From positions 7,263,144 to 7,327,143 of the forward strand of contig NC_133647.1 in assembly GCF_009905375.1 (NCBI RefSeq): a stretch of DNA of 64,000 nt, written 5' to 3'. Position 1 is the first letter of the stretch, and every line of letters starts with the position of its first letter. The stretch comes from Apium graveolens (lineage: Eukaryota > Streptophyta > Magnoliopsida > Apiales > Apiaceae). Shown piece by piece: positions 22,716 through 33,704 of this stretch. The notes beneath the pieces were generated by a model. That model had not been told where the DNA came from. It searched no databases and saw only the letters and a list, made by a program, of their open reading frames with translations. A program made the position numbers and the translations under genes.

Positions 22716-24268
22716 TGTTAGTGTTTGTGTCCTAAAGACAACACTATGATATTTTAGTTTAAGACATTAGGATTATTAATGTTTATGTTCTATCGATTAT
22801 TCCCTTTATAATTTATTAATTCTTAATTTACTGCGATATAAATGTTAGATTAATAAATGTCCTTAGAATATGATATGCAATTCTATATCTCTAAGTACGT
22901 GAATTAGAAATGAGGTTATGAGAATAGTATCAATATTCCTAAAGTTCCCTAGTCGAGTATTATTATTAAGGGACATTAATAATGCATTAAGACTGGTGTG
23001 TTTGTTGACTGATGATCACATCTCATTGATCATAGGTATGATGATACTAAAGTCAAAAACACAGGCAGATGTATATGTACATGGTGCTGGACAGACCCGA
23101 TGTGAGATTCTACATGTCTGTTGTGTCATAAGTAATTCTCACAGAGATAATTATGTAATGGTCCTTAGACCTGAAGTCATTATATTTCTATACGAGAATT
23201 AATATACATTGATTCCATTAAAAGTTATCCTTGACCGGGTAATGATAAAAATGGACATTAGGTATATTATGAATCGTATGAGAAATATGAATGATTTAGA
23301 TGGGATTTAACCCTCCTATTTTAGGAATGATATTATTGGCCTCTTGTGTGAGCTGGACTATGAAATGCGTGGTCACGCTCAAATGTTGATTTGATATGAT
23401 AGTCTACTCATTGATCAAGGAAACCTGGATTAAACATTGATGAGGATGACACATTACATGCCTCTAGTTTAATATATAATATGTGGGTAAAGGGATTATA
23501 TTACATTGTACATTATTCACGAAAGGTTTAATCGATCACCAATTTAATTATTACTTGGGGAGCAATGATGTATTACTAGATGCCGCTCATTGTTTACGAT
23601 TTTAAATTAGATTTAAAATTCGTTGCCAATGTAATAATAACTTATAGGGTCACACACAAAGAATGCTTGAAGGATTATTTAATTTAAATGGGATTTAAAT
23701 TATATTAAAGTAATTCGAATTATTTATAATATTAATTAAGTATGACTTAAATAATTAGATAAATAATGATATTCAAATTTACTAATATTAATTATGAAAT
23801 TCAGTTGTTAAATAATTAAGTGTGACTTAATTATTATACAAATAGGAATTTCGAATTAATAATAACTCCTAATTAGTTAAGAGATATAATTCTTATTATA
23901 CTCTTTATATAATATCTCTTGTGTGGCTGATTTTGTATGAAAGACTTTTACTAAAACCCTAGCCACCAAGAGAAAATATGGAGAGAGTAAGAAGAAACGG
24001 ATTTGTGCTAGTACACATCCAATCCTTGCGTTCAAGTATTCGTGTATATACCGAGTGAGCATAGATCGCGAGAGCGGGATGCGTGGTGATTGAACAAGCT
24101 TTGGATCTCCATTAGTCAACCAATTGGTAAAACTTCTTAAGGTAAACAATCTGATCTACGAATTAAATATGTGTTTTTCGCATGGATCCTGCGGTGGATT
24201 TCGAAAATTCTGATTTTTTATGTTTTTAATTACTGTTTCCGTTGCGTTTATGTGCTCGAAACCCAACA
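22716..24268. mobile_element. Solo LTR (Copia-like) inserted in the envelope-like region
   Basis: A 1553-bp block beginning TGTTAGTGTTTG and ending GAAACCCAACA, flanked by CTTCC at 22711-22715 and 24269-24273. The end sequence with TTTCCGTTGCG and CCCAACA is common for Copia LTR 3' ends. It has no retrotransposon gene. It splits an older envelope-like frame and so inserted after the Sirevirus-type element. A TATA-like TATATAAT sits near 23907 on the + strand. Confidence 0.88.
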
Positions 24269-24339
24269 CTTCCTACATGTGAAAGCTCTCACAATGGAGT
24301 CAAACAGGAATGACCATTTCTTTCTCAAGTTCTTCTTAT

Positions 24340-24744
24340 TTAGGCTATAGATAAGTTGATCCTTTCTTTGTAGTTGATGAAGTCCATGAATTCAGCTAGC
24401 TCATCTTGAGTTGGGACTTCCATCAGCTTGTCAATAGAAATCCCCAAATCCATATTTACATCATTTTCAGAATACTCCACATGTCGGCCTTGAATGGAGA
24501 AATTAACCATCATGGACATAACTTGGTTCTCATGCACCATTGTTCTTATCACAGCTGTGTTCCAGAAATCCCTAAGAACATCGAAATATAGTACTAGATT
24601 TGCAGTTAGAGCACCTGCAAAGTAAGTTCCAGAAAGAAACTTCACAAAGCTCTTGAAACTGTCATGAGCTTGATTTGCATCTGTAAAAGCAAGATAGTTG
24701 GTGCCCTCCTTTGGAATGAAAGGTATAATTGTGTTTGATGCCAT
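24340..24744 (-). pseudogene. Sirevirus envelope-like ORF, N-terminal part
   Basis: An open segment of 134 codons starting with an ATG about 820 bases after the pol stop. It carries IPFIPKEGTNYLAF, FVKFLSGTYFAGAL and DFWNTA, features I associate with the post-pol ORF of plant Sirevirus-type elements and with annotated plant-transposon proteins. The function of this ORF is unknown; 'envelope-like' refers only to its position. The frame shifts just before 24340 and the rest is further left, beyond the inserted LTR. Confidence 0.6.
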
Positions 24745-24949
24745 TGTAAGTATTTGAATTTGAGTGGGTAAGAGAAATTAGAGAGAAAGAGTTCGAAATG
24801 AGAGAAAATGGTTTGGATTTGGAAAAATTAGGTCACTTAGAGATCTGAAGGGCGTAAAGAGTTATATGTCGAGATGTCTGGGTATTTATAGTAAAAGGTA
24901 AATGACTTATCTAGAACTCCAAATAAACGTTTGGAATTTGCTTATCGAG

Positions 24950-25320
24950 AAATAATATTGAGAGAATAGATACATATCGATATGTCATTTTCCTGACACT
25001 TATCGAGAACTAGAAAATGACTTATCGAGATGTCAAAGAAATACCCAGTTTGTCCTGAATGGACTGAATTGTTTCCAATTTTTATTTGAATAAATCAAAA
25101 TAAAATCAGAAGGATTTTATCAAAAGTATATAACCAAAATAATTTATTAAATTAAATTATTTCAGTTCTAAGTTGTTGATAAATCTAAAATTTATACTTG
25201 TAGAGAAATCTGTGAATTTTCACTTATCGAGATCTCTACAATGACTTATCAAGAACTCACTAGAGAAGTCTCAAAATGACTTGTTGAGAAGTCAATTAGA
25301 TTTATCGAGAACTCAGTTCT
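24950..25320 (-). repeat. LTR-like TTATCGAGA/GAGAACTC motif cluster in the pol-env spacer
   Basis: The spacer between pol and the envelope-like ORF holds many copies of CTTATCGAGA, AGAACTC and GAAGTC, the same words that build the repeat arrays of the Sirevirus LTRs. They are dispersed, not strictly tandem. A regulatory role, such as a second promoter for the envelope-like ORF, is possible but unproven. Confidence 0.6.
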
Positions 25321-25562
25321 CATATACTTTTGTTCTTTTTGATTTTGTCTTGTGCTAATTTCACATATTAAAAATGTTAATTAATATTTAGACAGTTTTC
25401 TCAGAATTGAAAAATTCCAATCTAAATTTAGAATTTTGAAAAATAAATAAACAGAGATTTCTGAAATATTTATAACTCATATTCCAGATTTCCAATTAAA
25501 TCAAATTGATTTTGATTTATCAGAAATCAATCTGCTGCAAAATAGTAGCTGAGTTCTTGCCT

Positions 25563-26171
25563 TTAGGATGAAGAATTTAGCATTCCAATTTCACCTACAA
25601 GTCTAGTGAAAGTAGGATCATCCAAAGGTTTAGTAAAAATATCAGCTAATTCTTTTTCTGTTGGAACAAAAATGAGTTCAATGGTACCATTTGCAGCATG
25701 TTCTCTAATAAAATGGTACCTTACATCAATGTTCTTTATTCTAGAATGATTTACTGGATTAGCCACAATAGATATAGCACTAGTATTGTCACACATAATT
25801 GGAATTTTGTGTAACACTAGCCCATAATCCATTAGCTGATTTCTAATTCAAAACACTTGAGCACAACAACTTCCAGCAGATATGTATCCAGCCTCAGATG
25901 TGGAAGTTGACACAGATTGTTGTTTCTTGCTATACCAGGATACAAGTCTTTGTCCAAGAAATTGACAACTTCCACTAGTGCTCTTTCTGTCAACCCCGCA
26001 TCCAGGAAAATCTGCATCTGTGTAACCAACAGCTTCGAATCTTGTTCCCTTAGGATACCATAATCCCAAGTTTGGAGTCCCCTTTAGGTATCTGAAAATT
26101 CTCTTCACAACCATCAAATATGATTCCTTTGGATTGGCTTGAAATCTTGCACACAAACATGTTACAAACAT
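25563..26171 (-). pseudogene. Copia RNase H domain, frameshifted
   Basis: Two overlapping segments make up the RNase H end of pol. 26171-25848 has RYLKGTPNLGLWYP, YTDADFPGC, DRKSTSGSCQFLG and QQSVSTSTSEAGY; 25832-25563 has CDNTSAISIVANPV, YHFIREH and LADIFTKPL. RNase H removes the RNA strand during reverse transcription. The frame changes near 25840, so the domain is not intact. Confidence 0.92.
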
Positions 26172-26192
26172 AACGTCTGGTCTACTAGAAGT

Positions 26193-27197
26193 TTAATACA
26201 TCAAAGAACTAATCATTCCTCTATAACCTGAAATGTCTACACTTTTTCCTTTCTTATCTTCATTCAACTTAGTAGCTGTAGACATGGGTGTAAATACAGT
26301 TGAACAATCAACCATGCAAAACTTCTTTGATAAATCCTTGACATACTTAGTTTGGCTGATGAAAATTCCATCACTTTTTTGACTAACTTGAAGTCCAAGA
26401 AAGTAACTTAACACTCCCATCATACTCATTTCATATTCACACTGCATTGGTTTTGAGAATCTTTGACATTGATTTTCATTAGTAGAACCAAAAATGATAT
26501 CATCCACATAGATCTGAACTAGGATCATATCACCATCATATGGCTTGTAGAAGAGAGTCTTGTCAATTGTTCCTCTAGCGAATCCATATTTACGCAAAAA
26601 TTCGGATAGTGTGTCATACCATGCTCTAGGTGCTTGCTTTAGTCCATATAGAGCCTTGAGTAGTTTGTACACAAAGTTTGGAAATTCTGGATCTTTAAAG
26701 CCAGGTGGTTGTTGTACATAAACTTCTTCTTCCATCTCACCATTAAGGAATGCATTTTTTATATTCATTTGATTCACCTTAAAATTTGAGTGTGCAGCAA
26801 ATGCAAGAAAGATCCTTTTTGCTTCAAGTCTTGCAACTAGAGAAAAAGTTTCATCATAATCAATTTCTTCCTCATGTGAGTAGCCTTTTCTAACCAACCC
26901 TGATTTGTTTCTAGCGACAATCCCATTTTCATCCATTTTGTTCCTGAACACCCGCTTTGTTCCAATTACACTTCTGTTCTTTGGTGCAGAAACCAACTCC
27001 CAAACTTTATTTCTTTCAAACTGATTTAGCTTCTCTTGTATACCAGATATCCAATCAGGATCAAGTAGAGATTCCTCAGTTTTCTTAGGCTTAATTTGTG
27101 AAAGAAAGCATGCATGTAAACATTCATTAGCAGTTGCACTTCTAGTCCTCACTCCAATATTTGGATCACCAATAATTGCTTCTCTTGTGTGACTCAT
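26193..27197 (-). pseudogene. Copia reverse transcriptase
   Basis: A 334-codon open stretch with the Copia RT signature: LVRKGYSHEEEIDYDETFS, KVNQMNIKNAFLNGE, LLKALYGLKQAPRAWYD and the catalytic YVDDIIFGS. RT copies the element RNA to DNA. The usual QMDVKNAFL block reads QMNIKNAFL, so the first catalytic Asp of the D-DD triad is replaced by Asn. That would be expected to abolish polymerase activity even though the frame is open. It ends at a stop just before the RNase H segment. Confidence 0.93.
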
Positions 27198-27329
27198 GTC
27201 CCATTTTCTGGTGTGAGTTTGTTGACTTGAATTTTCTGCATTTTCTTCATCATTAGCATGACTTGCAGAACTTTCTCCTCTTTCTCCCCCTGAGTTTGTT
27301 CTATCAAATTCAGGTATTTGAAATGAGCT

Positions 27330-28358
27330 TCAATTCTCATAATTCACTTGTTCAGTTATCTCTTCATCTATTATGTTGCATGTGTTGACTTCAGCTTTAT
27401 CTTCAGAATCACTATCAATGTTGAGATTTTCAAACTTAAGGGCCTCGGCTTCATTTTCATCAAGGCATTCCAAGCATGGACACTTGTCATCATCAAAATT
27501 CACATCTATACTTTCCATAATTTTCTTTTGTTCAAGCACATAGACTTTGTAAGCAATTCTCTCCAATGAATATCCCGGAAAAATTGCTTCAAAAACCTTA
27601 GAGTCAATTTTTCCCACATATTCAGGTTTATCTTTCAAAAGATAACACTTGCTTACAAACACATGAAAGTGCTTCACAGTAGGCTTTCTTTTAGATAAGA
27701 TTGAGTATGGTGATTTGCCAAAATTCTTGTTAATGAGATATCTGTTTTGAGTATAGCATGCAGTGTTGATAGCTTCTTCTCAAAAACTTGTTGGCAGTTT
27801 GGCATCCTGCAACATTGTTCTAGAAGCCTCTACTAGTGTTCTATTCTTTCTCTCAATTACCCAATTTTGCTGAGGTGTTCTAGCAGCTGAGAATTCTTAA
27901 ATAATGCCCTTTTCTTTGCAGAATTCAGTTAAGGTTGCATTTCTGAATTATGTGTCATTGTCACTCATCAATCTCTTCAAACTATTCTGATCTCCAGCCT
28001 GATTCTCAATCTTCTTGATGTGTTCAATTATGATGTGTGGAGTCTCATCCTTAGAATGTATAAATTCTACCCATGTGTACCTTGAGTAGTCATCCACCAT
28101 CACAAGTGCATATTTCTTCCTTAAAATTGACAAGACGTTAATTGGTCCAAATAAGTCCATGTGAATAAGTTACAAAGGTGCACTTATGGAATTCACAGTT
28201 CTACTCTTTTCACTTGACTCCTTCATTTTGCCTTTTTGACAAGCCTCACAAACTTCATTTTGAGCAAATTCCAGATTTGGCATGTCTCTAACTAACTCCT
28301 TTTTCATCAGGGTGTTGATTGCCTTGTAATTCAGGTAAGAGAGTTTTTTGTGCCACAT
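27330..28358 (-). pseudogene. Copia GAG-pre-integrase and integrase, broken
   Basis: 28358-28170 holds the zinc-binding part (MWHKKLSYLN, then CEACQKGKMK). 28160-27948 holds the start of the catalytic core (MDLFGPINV, VDDYSRYTWV, MSDNDT). The core continues in broken frames with recognisable PQQNWVIERKNRTLVEA, where the usual PQQNGVVERKN is altered. 27677-27330 is the acidic C-terminal part (FVSKCYLLKDK). Several stops separate the segments, so integrase is dead. Confidence 0.88.
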
Positions 28359-28369
28359 ATTGCTTTGCT

Positions 28370-28777
28370 CTACATATGCCTTGGCCTAGAAGCAACAAAT
28401 TCCTTCTTTTTTGCTGAGTGTAAATCTGCAACAAATAGACTTCCCTTTCTTACTCCTTTCGGAGCAACTTCACTAGTCTTTTTGTTGATGATTAAGCATT
28501 CTCCTTTGTCAAATGAAACACTGAATCCTCTATCTGTGAATTGACTGACACTTAAGAGATTTACCTCTAAACCATCAACCAGTGCCACATCTTCAATGAC
28601 AACATTTCCAAAAATTAACTTGTCATATCCCATTGTGAAACCTTTGATGTTGTCTCCAAAAGTCACTAATGGGCCAGCCATCTCCTCAAACTGTGATAGC
28701 AGGGCCTTATCACATGTCATATATCTCGAGCATCCATTGTCTATGATCCATATGACTTTCTTCATTTTGCCTTGCAC
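28370..28777 (-). pseudogene. Copia aspartic protease region
   Basis: A 135-codon segment with WIIDNGCSRYMT, the protease active-site region, followed by LVTFGDNIKGFTMGYDKL and LVDGLEVNLLSVSQFTDRGF. The active-site triplet is normally Asp-Ser-Gly; here it is Asp-Asn-Gly, which would be expected to impair the enzyme. It sits between gag and the pre-integrase segment, as is standard for Copia. Confidence 0.88.
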
Positions 28778-28801
28778 ACAATGAGGATTAAGTGTGTTTA
28801 G

Positions 28802-30612
28802 CTACCCAAACAGTGTGGGGTACTTCTTCTTGTTAACAGAATTTACAGAATTAGACTGAGTTGATTCAGAAAGAATGGTGTTCATTGATTGATTTACATG
28901 TTCCCTTTTAGCCGTAGACCCAATATTGACTTCTTTGAGTTCTACTCTCGGTTTGTGGCAACTTGTCATCACTTTCATGTTGCAAGGAATGCAATTGAAC
29001 TTATCATAGAAAGAACAGAGATCTTCAGTCTTTGCTTCATTATTTACATGCTCCCAATCTTGACTCACTAACAGCCTTTTACAAATATAAGTTAGATTAT
29101 ATTTGTAGAGCCATATTTCTGATATTGTTTCCTAGGAGCATCTGCAACAAATGCAAAGTTATTGCTCTTGTTTATCCCAATCCTCCCAATTCTGTTTTTC
29201 TTCTTCTTTCCTGCATTCTCAGTCTTAACCTCCTTGATTGGCTTCTTGGGAGTTTGATCCACCATGGGCTTCTTCTCAGTTTTAGGAGTTGGAGTTGTTT
29301 CTGTGCATTTCTTCTCATTATCCTCATCAACAAGTTATTGCTTTATCACCAACTCATATTCAATGAAATTGACTTCACATGTCTTGAACAAAGGTGAATC
29401 AACCTTTCTCAGCATAGCTAAGACATTTTCATTTACAGTTGTTTTGCCCTTGTCAACTTCATTCTTTTTGTTGTTGTTCAAGGCATCATAGTCAAGACCA
29501 ATAGCTATGTTAGCACATGGCTTGTTCTTCTCATGGTACTGTCCAACTAACTGAGAAGCATTTATGAAATACTTCAACTTCACTTCATTCTTTTCTAGAT
29601 TCTCCCTCAACACGGCTTCTATCTCACTAGCACACTTCAGCTTGTTCTTTAGATAGTCATTTTCCAGCTTGACAGTTTCAAGCTCAACAAGCTGCAGTTC
29701 CAAATTTTGCTTCTCAACCTCAAGCTTCTCATTATCTTTTGATAGCCTACTAACCTCCTCAGTAGCTTCCACCTTGCTAGTGTGGATATGGAACATCTCT
29801 ATGCTCATCTTTTCAACAGTCTCTTTATATTGACTTGTATTTAAATCAATAGTAGTAAGAGTTGGTACCTCTTACTACTATTGATAGCCTACTAACCTCC
29901 TCAGTAGCTTCCACCATGCTAGTGTGGATATGGAACATCTCTATGCTCATCTTTTCAACAGTCTCTTTATATTGACTTGTATTTAAATCAATAGTAGTAA
30001 GAGTTGGTACCTCTATTTTTATGAGGATGACTTTCCTTGCTCCAAGGCCATGAGTGTATAATTTTCAACCTCCTCATCTTCATCATTATCAGAATCATCC
30101 CAACTATTTTCTTCTGCAATGTAAGCTTTACCATGTTGTTTCTTCAAGAGAGCTTCATACTTTGCCTCCAACTCCAAATATGCATTGTCCTTTTTTACTT
30201 TCTTTGGCTTTCTACATGTTGTGGAAAAGTGGCCCAATTCATCACAATTGAATCATCTTATTTTTTATCAGTCAACAGATCTAGTTTTGTAGCCACTTTT
30301 TCCACCAGAGTTGTACTGAGTTTTTCATTTCCAGCTGATGTCCTTGTTGAATGTCTACCCTTTGTTCTTGAAGAACTTTGGCTTCTTCACTCTAATATTA
30401 GAGAATTTCTTTGCTAGGTAAGCCATGGATTGATCCAACTCATCCAGTTCATCCAAGGTATAGAACCCATCTTCTTCAAGTTCCAGAATGACTTGCTTCT
30501 GTGGCTCTTTGTTCTTTTGCTCAACACTTGAGACAGTTGGAGTCTGGATTTCTTTTGCTCCTTGTTCCAGAATACTCTTTATATGTGTAAATTGAATGTC
30601 AAATACTACCAC
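28802..30612 (-). pseudogene. Sirevirus gag, module B: zinc knuckle, acidic WDD block, long coiled coil
   Basis: Read from the right: 30612-30355 with LDELDQSMAYLAKKFSNI and basic KKPKFFKNKG; 30237-30019 with a GHFSTTCRKPKK knuckle half, NSWDDSDNDEDEE and YTLMALEQ; 29808-29335 with a Leu/Glu/Lys-rich coiled coil (about 29800-29600); then 29068-28802 leading to protease. It resembles the C-terminal half of a Sirevirus gag but lacks the N-terminal UBN2-type capsid domain. Stops and frameshifts interrupt it. Confidence 0.75.
29741..30015 (-). repeat. 142-bp tandem duplication in the gag coiled-coil region
   Basis: The 142 bases at 29741-29882 recur at 29883-30015 almost unchanged; I see one substitution in the first 60 bases. 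It repeats the coding segment just ahead of the coiled coil and shifts the frame. Confidence 0.92.
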
Positions 30613-31833
30613 AATGAAAACATGGATTCTATGGTTTATATCTAATTGTTCTATTCCTAAACTCTGGCTTAGGAGAAATAGTATTTATCCCTTTATTCTT
30701 CATGCAAGCAACAACAAGATGATTAGCACTACCACAGTTTAAACAGACCTTTCTAGGTGCATTAGAGATAGGTCTATATTTGTTATCCTTATTAACACCT
30801 TCTTTTTCATTCATATTCTTTCTAGGTTGTTTTTCCTTATTTTTCATTTTAACATCCTTCAGCTTTTGCTTAAACTGTTTTTGAGTCACTAAACCAATAT
30901 TTATTGATTTTTTATGAACTAGTTCATACTTATCAGTTTCTAAATTTGACTTGGATGCTGATGTTGATCATTTTTTATTAACTGACTTAACATCATCAGC
31001 ACTTAATTTAAATTTTATAGGTCTTAACTGAGACTAGTTCGGTTTTCACTTAACATTAGTATTTACGGGTTTAACTTTCTCAGTTTCCTTTTTATTTCTC
31101 TTATCAGAATTAGTCTTATCAGCATATCATAATCCTGATCCCCAACAGTCATTTTCTATTAAACCCTGAGTTATTTTTCCTGAACTAGTCCAAAGCTTAA
31201 TTACCTCCCTTTCTTTAGTTAGTTCTTTTTCTAGATAAGCGTGTTTTTCTATCAATTTCTCTTTAACATACAAAGCATCATCTCTTTCCTTTTGAGTTCT
31301 AGCATGAAAATCAACTCAGATTTTAGGTAATCATTCCTTTTCTTAAGAACAAGGTTTTCACTCTTAATCCTAGCATTTTCAAGTGTTTGATCTCTATAAC
31401 TAACATGCAGAGATTTAAGAAACAATCTTAATTCATAAATATCATCAGTATCAAAAGCAAGTGTGGTTTGAGGTAACTTTAATACAGCATTGTCAGCCTC
31501 AGTTTCAGCATTTTTCATAAGAGCATAGTTGAATTCATCATCCGATTCTGATGTATCATCCCAATTTTTCTTCTTGGTGATTAAGGTTTGTTTCTTCTCA
31601 GCACTTGGCTTTCTGCAGTCAATTGCACAGTGTCCTACTCCATCCCAGTTATAGAAATTCTCCTTTAACTTGTCAAACTTTCCAGATTTTGACTCCTCCA
31701 CATCAGAGTTACTTCGGTAATTCCTCTTGTCAGAGTTTGAGGAACTAGAGCGCTTTCTGGAAAACTTATTGTTCTTATTCTTGAAGTTTTTGTATACCAT
31801 CTTCTTGAAGCTTTTAACCAAAAGAGCTACCAT
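30560..31833 (-). pseudogene. Sirevirus gag, module A C-terminal part: three CCHC-type knuckles
   Basis: 31833-31252 has a basic Ser/Asn/Lys linker, a decayed knuckle (YNWDGVGHCAIDCRKP, first two Cys lost), NWDDTSESDDEFNYALM and a coiled coil. 30889-30629 has a second knuckle, CLNCGSANHLVVACMKN. A third, NPCFHCGSI-HSIYTYKEY, follows with a stop inside. The knuckles bind the RNA genome. The sequence breaks off at about 30565, where module B begins. Confidence 0.75.
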
Positions 31834-32600
31834 TTGCTCAATATCTGCATTGTTATCATGATCACTTTCAGTATCTGATTCACTATCAGAGTTTGAGTCA
31901 TTATCAGAGTTTGATGACTCAGTGCAGACTTTGCAATCATAACATTTCCTTTGGAGTGGCTTTTTATCCTGACTTTCTTATTTGGATTTTCTTCAACTTT
32001 AAGGGCAACCTGTCTTGCTCTTGGTCCTTTCCTCTTACTCCTTTGCTCTATCTCCAGTTCATGAGTCTTCAGCATGCCATAAATCTCATCTAGAGATATA
32101 TCATTCAGTTCATAATTGTCCCTGATTGATGTGACTTTTAAGTCCCACTTTTGTGGGAGTGCAAGAAGGAACTTCAAATTAGAGTCTTCAAGATCATATT
32201 CTTTGTCAACCAGAGATAAGTCATTGATCATCTTGTGAAATCTGTCATAGATTTCAGTCAAGGACTCATCAAATTTTGAGTCAAAGTGTTCATACTCCTG
32301 AGTCAATATAGTCATCTTGTTCTTCTTAATAGCAGTGGTTCCTTGACACTTGACTTCCAAAGTTTTCCAAATTTCTTTGACAGTTTTGCATCCAATAACT
32401 CTATTAGACATAACACTGTCAAGACTAATGTGAAGAATATGTCTCACTTTTGCATCTTTCATAATGGATGAAAGATCTTCAGGGGAATAGTCTTTCTTGT
32501 CCTTATCAACCATCTTTCCTTCTTGGCCAGCAACAACAACAACTAGCTTCATTGGCCTATGAGGACCATTATAAATCATGTTCATATAATTTGTGCTCAT
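31827..32600 (-). pseudogene. Sirevirus gag, N-terminal UBN2-type capsid domain
   Basis: A 257-codon open segment beginning with ATG. Recognisable UBN2/retrotran_gag blocks are VKEIWKTLEVKCQGTTAIKK, YEHFDSKFDESLTEIYDRFH and FLLALPQKWDLKVTSIRDN. Gag forms the virus-like particle. The start is about 20-30 bases inside a possible tRNA primer site. The end drifts into a low-complexity Ile/Thr/Leu run, which indicates a frameshift near 31930. Confidence 0.88.
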
Positions 32601-32616
32601 AAAAGTCCCGTATTAT

Positions 32617-32629
32617 TATCTGATAGCAC
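32617..32629 (-). other. Possible primer-binding site of the Sirevirus
   Basis: On the - strand TGCTATCAGAT resembles the initiator Met-tRNA complement TGGTATCAGAG, at the right distance upstream of gag. No LTR end (CTAACA) lies next to it, so the call is weak. Confidence 0.3.
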
Positions 32630-32680
32630 AGAGTGCAAAAACCTATACTTATATAGAGGGTCTATAGCATCTATTGCTAA

Positions 32681-33704
32681 TCTACATTATATTAAAAAAG
32701 AGTACACTTGTACATGTCTCGCTCTCTCATTAAATTGGACACATGGCTTTTCCTCCTAAAAAGTTGGTGCTTACATGGCAAACTCCACTACTTTTAAAAA
32801 AAAAATCTCTACTAAATCTCTCTCCTCCTTAATTAATTAACTTTTCTTCCTCCACTAATTATCTCTCTTCTTCATTTTCATATGGATCATATTTCCTTAA
32901 TATCTTTTTTTTATCTCACTTTCCCTTCATTATCATTGTAAATTATTTTTTTGACTAATATAACTTACAACCTTACAACGTGGGTATTTGTTCTAAAAAA
33001 TTCTTGAAGTGAATTAGAGTCGGACCCGATATATGATAAACTCATAACTACTTAAATTATTTAATCATACTCATCATTGTAAATTTTCACTTAACATATT
33101 TGAATGAAATATTAAATATGTCTATTAAGACATATAGATTATTAATATCAAATTATAATAATATAATTTAGTATATAATTATATATAGTTTAACATAAAT
33201 ATGTAATATAACATCATTAATAGTAAAGTTCTATGGAGTCCACATTTTAATTGCAGACCTCGGAGTCCATCTATGTTCTGCAAATAAAATATCTTCTAAA
33301 ACGTGTTATCTTGCAAAACATGTTTCACAAATATCATTACTTCAATAAAATCATGCAAATCTCATATATTTACAAGTACAATATGTATGTTCTGCAGCAT
33401 TAACATTTATATTCTGCAAGCTAAGCATGTTTTGTAGAATAATATATTTTGCAACGTTCGACTTGTAAAATCTATGCAATCTGCAAGATTTTCAATAAAA
33501 ATGTGATATTTGTAGAATATCATTCGAAAAATAATACATTTTGCAATAATTTAAGCTATATTTTACTTACAGAACATATATGGACTCCAAAGACTCCAAT
33601 GAAATAGGGGACTGCATAACCCTTTAAAAATATATATACATATAAACTTTATAACAATATAATTAAAATAAATATCATATAACGGGCATATGCCCGGGAA
33701 CTAA
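32681..33704 (+). mobile_element. Non-autonomous Helitron
   Basis: Starts TCTACATTATATTA after an A (32680). Ends with the palindrome CGGGCATATGCCCG (33683-33696), a short spacer and CTAA at 33701-33704, followed by T. These are the canonical Helitron terminal features. At 1.0 kb with no Rep/helicase gene, it depends on an autonomous partner. The element at 33221-33622 is nested inside it. Confidence 0.72.
33221..33622. mobile_element. MITE-like element with GGAGTCCA termini (copy 1)
   Basis: About 400 bp with inverted ends: CTATGGAGTCCAC...GGAGTCCATCTATGTTCTGC on the left and the reverse complement of a similar sequence on the right. The body repeats the word TTCTGCA many times. A related copy lies at 44029-44392. 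Family not recognised. Confidence 0.65.

Larger units (their letters stand above)
20034..32640 (-). mobile_element. Degenerate Sirevirus-type Copia retrotransposon, truncated at both ends
   Basis: Gene order on the - strand is gag, protease, integrase, RT, RNase H, then an envelope-like region. The extra ORF after pol marks the Sirevirus lineage among Copia elements. Many stops and frameshifts, a solo LTR at 22716-24268, an LTR fragment at about 20640-21207 and a mixed gag region show long decay and rearrangement. No intact 5' LTR is found to the right of gag, where a Helitron begins at 32681. The left side is cut by the Gypsy LTR end at 20033. It cannot move on its own. Confidence 0.88.
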
